DNA from: Fragilaria radians
Taxonomy: Eukaryota; Bacillariophyta; Fragilariophyceae; Fragilariales; Fragilariaceae
Assembly (NCBI GenBank): GCA_900642245.1
Contig: CAAAJI010000027.1
Coordinates: 305,455 to 369,454 of the forward strand
Direction: 5' to 3'
Length of the DNA: 64,000 bases
Position numbers and translations under genes: made by a program. How positions within the stretch are numbered: the stretch's first letter is position 1; every line of letters starts with the position of its first letter. The notes beneath the pieces are model-generated. The model did not search any database. It was not told the DNA's origin and saw only the letters and a program-made list of their open reading frames with translations. Below are positions 35,734-46,420 of this stretch, in pieces.

Positions 35734-37214
35734 ATGTGTACAGTAGTAATGAACGAAAGCACAGACAAATCTCCAATACCAAGAGAAAGGAATCTCAAGT
35801 TCAAAAAGAAGCAAGTAAAGTTTAAAAAAGCACCAGGAGCACCGAGGTACGTTTTCATCCTTCTATCCAATGAATTTGTGGAATCAAACTCAACCTCCAA
35901 TGAAGGCGATTCAAATCAGCCTATATTTTCTTTTCTACAGAGAAGCACAAAGAAATTAGAATCAGTCTTGGAAAAGAGGGAAGTAAGGAGAAAGTACGTA
36001 GCATCATGATAATTTAGTTTGCATACAAATAATCCTTCAAGGACAAAATCAAAACTTATTCCTTTTTCGCAATTCTTATCAGACAACAAATGTTGCCAAG
36101 ATGGTATCAGAGGCTTGGAAAAATCTCCCACCGGAAGAACGAGAATACTGGGAAGAGATGGCTCGTGCGGATAAAGAGCGCTACGAAATGGAAAAATCTT
36201 TCTATGATGGTCCTTGGAAAGTTCCTGCTGAAAAATCGAGCAAGGATCCAAGAGCACCCAAGCGTCCTATGTCAGCATTTCTTGCCTATTCAAACAACAA
36301 ACGGTCAGAGGTAAAGCAAAATAATCCCTCGCTCTCAAATGCAGAAATATCTAGATTGTTAGCATCGATGTGGAAAGAAGTCAACAATGAGGAGAAGCAA
36401 CATTACATCGAAGAAGAAATGAAATTGCGTGAGGATTATAAATTTAGAATAGCAGAATGGCGAGCCAACGAAGAAATTGAGATAGATTTAGAGCGAAAGA
36501 AAAGAGAGGAAATGACACTTCGTTCGTTGGAGTCTCATAAACAGCAACTTACTGCTGCTACCGCAGCTGCCATCAATGCTACAACTCACGATGGGGTGCG
36601 AATGTTCCAAGTTGAGTCGTCACCAGCATTCTTTCCACCACATGCAATGTCTCACCAAGGTAATTATGGCCAAGATTTGACGTCTGACCACTACTATGGC
36701 GAAAGCAACAACACCATGACCGAGCGCTCCATGTCCTTTGCGTATGAATCTCATCCATCCCATCATCAGAATTTCTATCATCAGGCTCCCTATCATTACC
36801 CTATGCCATATCAACCAAGAATGGACGCGCCATACGGTGAAGCACAGTACAGATCTGGCAATTCCTTCCATTCCGACCCATCACCATATAATCTAAATTA
36901 TTACAATCCTGGTAAGTTTCCTCCTTTTTCACTCCTGGCATCATCTTTCACCTGTTCTAACCAAAGGACAATTAGAAACTTATAATGCTCTAATGCATTC
37001 CATGCATGGACAACAAGTAGCAACACACAATAACACGGCAACAAGCTTCGCAACTTCGTCATCGTACAATAGTGCCCCCCATGTATCAAGTAACACCTTC
37101 AATAACCACATGATTTACAATAGAGACCCGATAGAGTATCAAGCATCCATGAATAGTGATGATGGCAGAGAAAATGATTCAAATTCCTACTTGGATTCCT
37201 CGATAGGCTTTTGA
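35734..37214 (+). CDS. Double HMG-box protein, copy 1 of a tandem pair
   Basis: Four exons: 35734-35846, 35906-35993, 36083-36911, 36967-37214; introns of 59, 89 and 55 bp, all GT-AG and phase-consistent, giving 425 aa. HMG box 1 is assembled across exons 1-3: KKAPGAPRRFKSAYIFFS (across intron 1), TEKHKEIRISLG, then TTNVAKMVSEAWKNLPPEER. Box 2 follows after a short linker: DPRAPKRPMSAFLAYSNNKR, SNAEISRLLASMWKEV. A charged helix (RRKREEM-type, Glu/Lys-rich) and a long Gln/His/Tyr/Pro/Asn-rich, probably disordered C-terminal half complete it. HMG boxes bend DNA, so a nuclear chromatin or transcription role is expected. The splice model restores the box 1 consensus exactly. The start ATG and next residues (MCT..M) match copy 2. 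Confidence 0.9.
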
Positions 37215-38259
37215 GCCATCCATTGTTTTTTTGCAAATTCAAATTTTGAGCAGTTAATTTGTTGCGTGGCTGGCGTTAATCAAAACGTGAGGCTTACAAC
37301 TTGTTTGTAGAAAAAATAGTCACGAAAGTCAACTTGTTCCAATGGTGGAATACCCAAGTGGACTATGTGAATTCTTGGAAATACTCGGCTCAAAGAATTG
37401 ATATCAACACTGAATCCATAAGTTGTGCCCAGAAAACGAGAAGTGAATAAATTTAGTTTGGCTAAACGTGCCTTCACTATTAGAATTTGTTTCACTTCTA
37501 CAACATCAATTTAAACCGCACATACGGTATTAGTTCTCTACGAATACAAAGTATCACATCAAACATTGCTGCAGAAGACTATCAAGCCCTTTAAGCTATT
37601 GAAGGAAAATTGAGTTTGACCTTTAAAATTAATCGTGAAAATAAGTTGAATCAAAAAGTATAGGTGATCAAAAACTGAGACTAACACAAGTACAGGAAGG
37701 GTGAATTTTAATTGTTGGTGTTTCAGTTGCAAAGAACGTGTTACATTTGTGAGTGAGCACTGGACAGATAGCAAGAAAAAACGTCTCAACATCACCAATC
37801 TTTAAAATGGAAACATGTAAACCAAATTTCAAGATATATGCGCAACCTTGTGGTCAACGAATGCACAATAAAGGTAGCCAAAAAAGATAGAAGTAGCCTG
37901 AGAATCGGAAGAGACCAAATCGAGAAAGCTGCAGTGATACACATTTTGTATGGGAAACAATGAATTGGAAGTCACTTGGATTGGCCGTAATATATGGATA
38001 CATAAAAATTAAGAAATCCTTATGATACGTCGGATATTTTTACATACAAGGTATTGCCCCTAAAGTAATTATTGTCTTGCTCAATAATTAATCTGCAGCG
38101 TAGTCTCCTCACTACTTGATCTTGCCCTGTCACTCGTGCTTACTCTTGACATATAGATAGCAAATATAAACGATATCTTCTAATACGCTTGTCTCTCTGC
38201 TCACATATTTTGTAAAATTCTCTATCCTAACAAAGGTAATCTTATTACTGGCATGTTCA
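37215..38259. other. Spacer between HMG copy 1 and copia relic
   Basis: AT-rich, no gene recognised. Open frames of 71-79 codons on the minus strand have no motif. Confidence 0.4.
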
Positions 38260-39170
38260 CGCAGGAAATTGTATCTTGATATGTCTACGTTTCTGCCAAC
38301 AAAATCACGCCAAGTCGATACGGACTAAAATTGGAAGTTTCACGGAGATCCCAAGACTCTAAAATAAATAGTAGATGAATCAGCTCTCTCTGACTACTTC
38401 AGATATAGCCACATGCTAAGATTTGCTGCTGGATACGGTAGTAACTTTTTGCTCATTATGTATAAAGCAGATAAGCATAGGCAACAAGTAGATTATGAGC
38501 CTGGAGATATTGATTTGATTCTCTGCATCCCTTTCCCAACCACTGGCACTGGAGACATCAAGATCCCGTCCTTTTTTATCAGCCTTTGGCTCAATTTTCA
38601 AGCAGAATGCATTAGTATCCGAAATAAAGCTGGTCACTCTCAACATATCCTTGTATGCAGCCATACTAGCGGTGTTCATACACTCTGATAAATCTCTCAC
38701 AACGTTTGCAATGTCTGCCCCTGGATTGCCTGAATTTATCAATTCCGTGAATCCTGGCAGTTGGTTTCACAACCTTGAATCTGTGAGGTTCAGAGGAGTG
38801 GAATATGCTCTCCCTCAATTGATGAATCAAATGAGTTGGCATGATCAAAACTTTTTGTTTCTCGACTGCCTGGAACGTCTTGCAACTTCAACAGTTAGTC
38901 TGCTCATTTTCAAACTTTAAACGATAACCATAACCTTTTCATGACTTGACAACTTCATTAATGGCCTCATTAGTTCTATTGATGATGCAATCATCCCCAT
39001 GGAAAACCATCAAATAAATAATTCCATTGACTCATAAGCAAGGATCAACTAGGCTTGCGTCAAGGGTACAACTCTTGAGTGCGTCATAACAATCAACTCT
39101 TTTCTAGTACTTTGAAATAATCTGATAAAGCTTTGAAATGACGAGAGAGATAGTCAAGGATTAGCACAGC
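38260..39170 (-). mobile_element. Dead Ty1/copia pol relic between the HMG-box genes
   Basis: Minus-strand pieces in order: a YGL-type RT segment (about 39150), MVFHGDDCII where YVDDC would be expected (about 38990), a KVVKPTA piece (about 38780), then IANVVRDLSECMN (about 38710-38670), AAYKDMLRVTSF and a decayed RNase H (IYLL, SSSKS, VAISEVVRES, KLPILVRID) reaching about 38270. The same motifs occur better preserved at 50325-51153 (VVRELSKCMDG and similar), so both belong to one copia lineage. Stops and frameshifts throughout. Confidence 0.75.
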
Positions 39171-40363
39171 AGTATTAAGGGAGAATTATTCTGTTGAATG
39201 TTATGCATCTACCAAACAAAATCTATAAACTGTTTGGTTTTCAATGATCTTAGATTTCTTTTGACTTGTGATTGTCCAATGACATTCTGATGCCTAAAAT
39301 ATGGTTTTGATTGCCATAGTTGAAACTCTCGATCCATCAAGAGAGCACAGCTAATGTTTCTTCAACATAAACAAGAGAGGATTTGTTATAAAGGGATAGA
39401 AATACGAAAGAAGGCAACATCACAGTATTGCAATTTAAGGATTCCATGCAAATCTGATTATAGTTGTTTGAGTATATCCATCCCTACAGATCTTTTGAAG
39501 CAAGATATTCAACTATCTCACTACAACTGATTTTTTCTTGGCATATTGTGATAGAGGTGACTTTAGTATTCTAATTTATCTGTGGATTTCATGTTGGTTC
39601 CAAAACTTTATATTGCTCAAAATACCATCTATCTGGGCAGTTACTCTTCAAACAATTTGTTAAAGTTTCCAAAAATAACTTTATTTTTCTTTAAATTTGC
39701 TTGATATCATCATTACTTGCACTATCAATTTTCCTCGTCATTTAATATGTCAATGTTACAATTATGTGATCGACCTGCTTAAATTGATTCCCAAGCGATG
39801 TTATTAAATTTTACAGCCTAGAAAATGTACTTTTAGACTTGTTTCGGAGTATTCGTGATACGGTAGAACATGCTGTACAAAAGGCAAACTCATTCCCGGA
39901 TATCCTTGTAATCGGTATCGGATTTTTCTTTCATTCACGAATTGTAGGGTACGACATTCAGATTTGGGTCTCAGTGTCTTATTGTGTTTGCTCATTGCCA
40001 TTTTTAAGTGCAATCAGTATTCGAAAGATGCCCTTCGGATTGCGAAATTTTGCAAGACAAAATCCACTCTAATTGTATCTTGGCTTGGATATTAAGCAGA
40101 AACGGGTTTGATTTGTCAACTATAGGGTTGAAAGTGGAATACTAGAAGTTCGATGTAGGCTTACTACAAATCACACAATGCATGTTGGAACACGAGCTTT
40201 GTACAAATTCTTCTTTTCGACATTTTCTTTCCAAATCCAAGGCTGCTCTCAAACACACTTTTGCTCAGACTGTTTCACAGTTTATTGCAAATCATCTTAA
40301 CTTTAATAAGCACCGTTCATTCTCATTGAAGCTGTGTTGGATAGTCCGATAAAGATTTAAAAA
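39171..40363. other. Spacer before HMG copy 2
   Basis: No gene recognised. It should hold remaining copia 5' sequence (left part) and the promoter of the second HMG-box gene (right part). I see no obvious long similarity to the sequence upstream of copy 1. Confidence 0.35.
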
Positions 40364-41916
40364 ATGTGTACTGCCGCAATGAGCGATCGAAAATTAACAC
40401 ATCAAATCGCTCATGGAAAGAAAGTACCAGTAAAAAGGGCACAAGCAAAGCTGAAGAAAGCTCCAGGCGCCCCGAGGTATGCTTCATTCCATTATTTTGA
40501 ATTCCCTAAATTCCTGAATCTCACACAATCCAAAGGCGTTTCAAATCAGCTTTTATATTTTTCTCCACACACAAGCATAAAGAAATTAGGAATGGCCTTG
40601 GCGAAGAAGGAAGCAAGACAAAAGTACGTAGAATAGCCATGACAAAGTGATAATGCGTGACTATATTTGTTGAGTCAAGAAACCTAATGATTTTTTTCAG
40701 ACAACCAATGTTGCAAAGATGGTATCCACAGCATGGAAAAATTTATCTCCGGAAGAACGAGAGCATTGGGATGAGATGGCTCGCGTCGATAAAGAGCGCT
40801 ATGAAATGGAGAAAGTTTTATACGATGGACCTTGGAAAGTTCCAGCTCAAAAACCGGAAAAAGATCCCAGTGCACCGAAACGCCCTATGTCAGCATTTCT
40901 TGCTTACTCAAACACCAAAAGATCGGAAGTCAAGAGTAAAAACCCATCTCTATCCAATACTGAGATCTCTAGAGTTCTAGCATCCATGTGGAGAGAAATG
41001 GATGAAGGAGAAAAGCAACGCTATATTGATGAAGAAGTACAACTGCGAAGTGCGTACAAATCCAGAATTGCCGAATGGCGAGCTAATGAAGAAATTGAAC
41101 TGGAATTTGAGCGGAAAAGAAGGGAGGAAATGGCTATTCGGACTTTGGAATCTCACAAAAAACAGCTGGTCGACGAAAGGATTTACAATTCCATTCGTCG
41201 TGATTCAGCGGCGAATAGTTCTCAATTTTTCTCTCCGCAAGCAAATACAATGGAAAATATGGGCAATCAAGATACCCTACCTAGCCACTATTATGACAAC
41301 AGAACCAACTTGAACAATGACAATCTGAATTTCTTGGGTGCTTCCAGTGGAGAAAACAATGACATGTATTTCCGGCGTCCCTATCATGAGAGGCATCAAC
41401 AACACCAACTTCCTTTTCATCCAAGCATGAATGTATCGTTTCCAGGTCCGGGGTTTGAGGGTGGAGTCACTGAGTCAACTTTTTCTTTGGAATCATCGTC
41501 GACTTACAATTCTAGTTTCAATCCACCATTTTATCATGGTACGTCATTGAATCCCCATATCTACAATTCCGACTAGTCATCCAGATATATGTGTGTGTTC
41601 CCGTTTGTGTTGGCCAATTCTCCTAACCTTTCACTCCCAACCAATAGAACCCACTCCCGTATATGCCTCAAATACTTTACATTATGCACATCCTTCTTCA
41701 CCTTGGGGATACAACTCTAGTCCTGTCACAGCTGCGCAAAACATAAGCAGTAATTCGGAATATCGAAATTCTATCTCCACCCCCCATTCAGACAATTTCA
41801 GTAGTCAGATGGCCTACAGTCAAAATCCAATACTCAGTCAACATTTCGAGATCAATCAACAAGGAAGTCAAAATGATAATCCGAATAATTACTTTCATTC
41901 ATCAACAAGATATTGA
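40364..41916 (+). CDS. Double HMG-box protein, copy 2 of a tandem pair
   Basis: Four exons: 40364-40476, 40536-40623, 40701-41538, 41648-41916; introns 59, 77 and 109 bp; 435 aa. Exons 1 and 2 are exactly as long as in copy 1 (113 and 88 bp) and all three introns have the same positions and phases. Box 1: KKAPGAPRRFKSAFIFFS (across intron 1), THKHKEIRNGLG, TTNVAKMVSTAWKNLSPEER. Box 2: DPSAPKRPMSAFLAYSNTKR, SNTEISRVLASMWREM. The C-terminal half is Asn/Ser/Tyr/Pro/His-rich and has diverged far from copy 1 while keeping the composition. Box 1 has His where copy 1 has Glu just before KHKEIR. Expected to be a nuclear DNA-bending protein. Same orientation as copy 1, start codons 4.6 kb apart. Confidence 0.9.
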
Positions 41917-43644
41917 GCGCTTGTCCTTAATTGTCTCGACAATAGTCGGACTTTGAAAGTTGCTCTAATATCAGTGCTATATCAACATCTATAGAGTATC
42001 CTTTACCCCGTGCATTAAGCACTGCTGTAGAGGTCGATGGAGGAGTTAATATCCTTCGCAATATCTGTTAGTATAAATGTTATTTGTTATTAACTTTAAT
42101 TGACTAAAACTTCCTGAAACATCTAAAGCTAATGATGCTAAACCAATCTGCCACTTTTTCACTATGACTCTTTATCACAATACATGATTAATTTCTAAAG
42201 GGTTGTAGACTTCTTGAAATCTACACAAACTAATGTATTCATCTTCCAAGGGGGATTCCATCGAGAGTTATTCAATATTTAATTATTAAAAATTCTCAGT
42301 TGTAGAGAACAAGAACTTGCTTTGTTTTGAAAGGATACAGGAGCCATTTAATTCAAACACTCCTCTCCAATTTTAGATTTTTATTTTGATTTCAGTTTGT
42401 TCAGTCGTGTGACATTGTCAATTTGTAATGCAGTCACAGCTCGCGATTCCTGTAACTTTGACAAGATTTGATCCCTTGTCAGCTTTCCCAGGAGTAATCT
42501 ACTATTCCATCTCATTAGTATTCCCACACAAAGCGTGCAGCAGTCACTGCTCGCGATTCCTCCAACTTGACAAGATTTGATCCCTTGTCAGTTTTTCCAG
42601 GAGTAATCTACTCTTCCATCTCACACAAAGCGTCCGCCTGCTGCTTACACATTGCGGCAAGAATTTGTGTCGAGACATCTTACCCAGTATCATTGATCCA
42701 ATCAATTCCGATCATCTCCTTCTCTTTCCATTCTCAAATAAAGTTAAGCCTCCACCCCCAACATATCTTGTCCAGCTTCTACACTCACAACTCTTATCTT
42801 ATTCCTTTGCTATCAAACACTATTTCATTGTCAATCTGAATTGGAAATCCACAACTTTGAGGCCACTCTTGACTAAATTCACATCTTGAAAATACTTATT
42901 GTAGGCATTAACTCCGCTTTGGTTGCAGAAAGAGGAATATATTTTTGTATCTTGCATCAATCTGAAACTCCCGATTAATTGAAGAACACCAAATCTCTAC
43001 TTGCCCTTTGCTGTGTTATTGTATTTGACTTTCCATTTGTCCTTAAGTTGGGGATTTTGCACTTGGACAGCTGATAAGCAAAACTCCACCTTTGTTGCTC
43101 CTATGTTGATTCGTTCTGAGCAACTTGTTCTTGATTTAAGTAAGCTGATTCACTGACCGCTTTGGCATTGATGTGTTTGCTTTTCTTTGTGACATACTGG
43201 TATCTGCCAAGAGGATTGCACACATCTGCCTAATTGATCTTAGGAATTCTGACAGTAACTTGGGCTGATATGTGTTCCGACTCATCCTCTAACTTTCATC
43301 AATCAAAGCAGCAAGCAAAATACCTTGGTACAAAAGTAAGCATTCTTTCACCTTTTGAAAATGAAAATTTTCTTGTTCCCGTTTTGTATAGTGGTGGTGA
43401 AGGTGACAGTAAAAGATGGCACATTTTATTCGATGGGTTTACTTTACCAGTCAGTAACTTAGTATTACGTTTTGATTCCAAAATAGGTAAGCTCGAAGAA
43501 TTTCGATGATCATCCAATTCGACTAGTATAGTGCTAGGACCTTGCGTGCTCAGTAACCATACTTAAAAAATTTCTTAAAAATCATAATATTTCGTGACTG
43601 GTTGCGAGTAAAAGAAAACAAAAAAAAAACAAAAAAAATCAATC
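41917..43644. other. Spacer with an imperfect tandem duplication
   Basis: No gene recognised. Contains the duplication described at 42431-42633. The last part is the ZPR1 promoter and leader, with a nearly pure A tract at about 43618-43638. A 91-codon frame at 43234-43509 has no known motif. Confidence 0.4.
42431..42633. repeat. Imperfect tandem duplication, about 93-106 bp units
   Basis: Unit 1 (42431-42536) and unit 2 (42541-42633) share CTCGCGATTCCT, GACAAGATTTGATCCCTTGT, CCAGGAGTAATCTACT and CACACAAAGCGT in order. Unit 2 lacks an 11-12 base piece around TTAGTATTCCC. Confidence 0.85.
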
Positions 43645-45756
43645 ATGTCATCTGGGTTGTCTTTACCTGAGGGTGATGATTGGCAAAAGGGAGATGAAAC
43701 CGATATGACTGAAATTCGTGATTGTTATTGTCCTAGCTGTGGTTCATCCTCGGGTGTGACACTGATGTTGCCAACAAAAATACCTCTCTTTCGAGAAATT
43801 GTTGTGATTAGTTTTCAATGCGAAGAATGTTTTTATCGAAATTCAGAAGTTAATTTCGGTGGAGCTTTGCAACCACAGGGAGAAACCTTAACCTTCACAG
43901 TTACATGTCCACAGGATGTTCAGAGGCAAATTATCAAGTCCGAAAGTGCAGCTCTGATAATTCCATCTCTTGACTTCGAAATACCTCCCGAAACTCAGCG
44001 TGGATCTATCACTACTCTCGAGGGAATTCTGAAACGAGCAGCTGATAATCTTGAAGTCTTACAACCTGAACGCTTACGAATAGGAGATGTTGATAATTTT
44101 CATCGTTGTCGGAAAGTTATTCGTAAATTACGTCTCTACGCAGCCTCTGGCGCAGATGCCTTTTCGAATCCGGATGGTTCCTCTCTTACTGACGAAAGTC
44201 ATGGGGACGATGACGACGTTGACGATGATGAAGAGGACGACGATGATGATGATGAGGATCATGCTAATGAAAGTAAGGAAACCAAAAAGAAACAGAAAAA
44301 GTCTCCATTTCCATTTCAAATCATTCTTCACGACATTGCAGGAAACTCGTTTATTGAGAATACGTTTGCTCCTTCACCTGATCCAAATTTAGTATCTCAA
44401 AAATTCGAAAGAACTCCGACCCAGGATATGCAACTAGGTCTACAACCATCTCAACAAGCACGTGAATCTGGGTATATTGATGATGCCAATCCTCAACACA
44501 AGCACGTTGCCAATGCGGCTCCCAGTATGGTAGCGCAACATCCAGTCGAGATTCACAAACCTTCCACTGTTACGAATCATGAAGAGGACGCAAAAACGGT
44601 CAAACAAGAAGTCATCAAATTCTCTACTGATTGTCCCAGTTGTTTCCGTAAGGCCGAAACGGATATGTGTGTGACGGATATTCCACATTTCAAAGAGATT
44701 ATCATTATGAGTCTAGTTTGCGAAAGCTGTGGTTATCGATCCAACGAAATCAAGGGTGGAGGGGCCATACCAAAGTTTGGAACCCAAATTACACTACGTG
44801 TCCAAACTAATGATGATCTGCAAAGAGAAGTCCTCAAAAGTGATACGGCAGGCTTGCGAATCCCTGAAATTGATTTAGAGCTTGAAGAGGGTGGATTAGA
44901 TGGGTTGTATACAACCGTCGAGGGTTTGTTGAACAAAGTTCATGCTCGTCTCAAAGAGGCCAATCCCTTTGGCACAGGTGATTCTGCTTATCAACAACAC
45001 CTAACTAACGACGGAGGGGAATTCTCTGATCCAAGTCCAACACATGTCCGATATGCCGAGTTTTTAAAGCGACTTAAGGCCCTGACCGAGGAGGATGACA
45101 GCCTCCCGTTCACTCTCATCATCTCGGATCCCCTTTCCAACTCCTTCGTGGGACCCATACCTAAGGATGCTATTGCTCTGGCTTTTCAAGCTGAACAAGA
45201 TGGTAGCCATGATTGCTATCAGAATTATGTTGATCCCAACATGGAGTTGAAGGAATTTGAAAGGTCACATGATCAGAATGAAATACTAGGTTTGAATGAT
45301 ATGAAGACAGAAAACTATCAACTAAAGTCATATGATGCCAATGTAGAAGTATTACACACACATTTCGGAACAGATGAACCAGTCGATTTACCAGATCGTC
45401 TCCGTCGGCCAGATATTCGAGGTCCTGATCATCCTCATTCCGTCGGCAAGGCTCCTGTGGAGGGTGATAATACTGTAATGGGTCCTGGAAGTGTCAATCA
45501 TGCGGTTCCAGCCATGTTGCAACGTGGATCCAAAGCAGCACCTACGACGGATTCCATAAGCATTTCAGAAGCTATGAATTTAGAAGGGAGCCACATAAAG
45601 CCTGTTGCAGAGACATTGATCGAGTGGGAAGAGAACGATAAGTCCTTTGTAGCGAGTCAAACACATTTGGGCCATGTGGAGGGTAAAGTATTTAAAACAG
45701 GAGCGCAAGGAATTGGTTATTATTCCAATGTTGCATTGATGGACATATGTTCCTAG
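43645..45756 (+). CDS. ZPR1: ZPR1 zinc-finger protein
   Basis: Intact single exon, 703 aa. Two ZPR1 modules, each a C4 zinc finger plus beta domain. Module 1: CPSC (Cys29, Cys32) and CEEC (Cys59, Cys62) flanking TKIPLFREIVVISFQ. Module 2: CPSC (330, 333) and CESC (359, 362) flanking TDIPHFKEIIIMSL, then GYRSNEIKGGGAIP. Each is followed by the helical segment (SITTLEGILKRA; YTTVEGLLNKV). ZPR1 binds eEF1A and assists its folding; it is needed for growth and nuclear functions. The protein is about 240 aa longer than human ZPR1 (459 aa). The additions are an acidic Asp/Glu-rich insert followed by a Lys-rich patch inside module 1 (about 185-222), a linker (about 250-325), and a 140-residue C-terminal tail. 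Confidence 0.96.
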   Translation: MSSGLSLPEGDDWQKGDETDMTEIRDCYCPSCGSSSGVTLMLPTKIPLFREIVVISFQCEECFYRNSEVNFGGALQPQGETLTFTVTCPQDVQRQIIKSESAALIIPSLDFEIPPETQRGSITTLEGILKRAADNLEVLQPERLRIGDVDNFHRCRKVIRKLRLYAASGADAFSNPDGSSLTDESHGDDDDVDDDEEDDDDDDEDHANESKETKKKQKKSPFPFQIILHDIAGNSFIENTFAPSPDPNLVSQKFERTPTQDMQLGLQPSQQARESGYIDDANPQHKHVANAAPSMVAQHPVEIHKPSTVTNHEEDAKTVKQEVIKFSTDCPSCFRKAETDMCVTDIPHFKEIIIMSLVCESCGYRSNEIKGGGAIPKFGTQITLRVQTNDDLQREVLKSDTAGLRIPEIDLELEEGGLDGLYTTVEGLLNKVHARLKEANPFGTGDSAYQQHLTNDGGEFSDPSPTHVRYAEFLKRLKALTEEDDSLPFTLIISDPLSNSFVGPIPKDAIALAFQAEQDGSHDCYQNYVDPNMELKEFERSHDQNEILGLNDMKTENYQLKSYDANVEVLHTHFGTDEPVDLPDRLRRPDIRGPDHPHSVGKAPVEGDNTVMGPGSVNHAVPAMLQRGSKAAPTTDSISISEAMNLEGSHIKPVAETLIEWEENDKSFVASQTHLGHVEGKVFKTGAQGIGYYSNVALMDICS

Positions 45757-46420
45757 ACATTGGGATCTAAAACTATAGAAATCAAAAGTCCATCATATTT
45801 AAGGAAGAAGTTGTTAATGATTATAACTAAACAATGAATTAACCACTGAATAGAATTGGTATTCATTCTCAGACGTTGTGTAGCATCATTTTAAAGCGAT
45901 ACTATTTTCACAGCTTGGAATTGAAAAAGATTCAAGGAAAAATAACGCCAGAAAGAGGCTCAATAGTATCATAATTTTTGATTCAAAGTGAAAATTTTGG
46001 AAATCAAAACCTATTTTTCTAGATCTAATTCTAAGAAAAAAGCTTTCTTATAAGAAGGAATTATAGTGTTAATGTTTTTCTGGGACAAGATAAAACAGGT
46101 GTAATTTATTGATGCTACAACGCAAGCACGATTGAAGGTCTATCCTAATTTCAAGCAACTTGTGGAAAATTCCTTTTTCCAAAACATACTATTCAACTAT
46201 TGGAATGCTTGATTCTGACTCCAGCATTTTTTTACAATGGATTATTTCAAGGCCCTTAGAAATGTGGTTTTCTTAAAAATTCAGGAGTTTTGCAAAAGGT
46301 TGGTTTCGCGTCTCGTTGAGCTAGGGTTAACGCGAGGCATCAAGCATTTTTCTCAAACGTCATCAGTTTGGTTAGTACCTAGCAGACTCATGTCACAAAT
46401 ATCGCAAAGAAGCATTTCCG
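45757..46420. other. Spacer with a possible first exon
   Basis: ZPR1 3' flank. An ATG frame of 99 codons (46237-46536) overlaps the start of the next gene in another phase. It could be an alternative first exon, but I found no splice pair that clearly joins the two. Confidence 0.35.
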
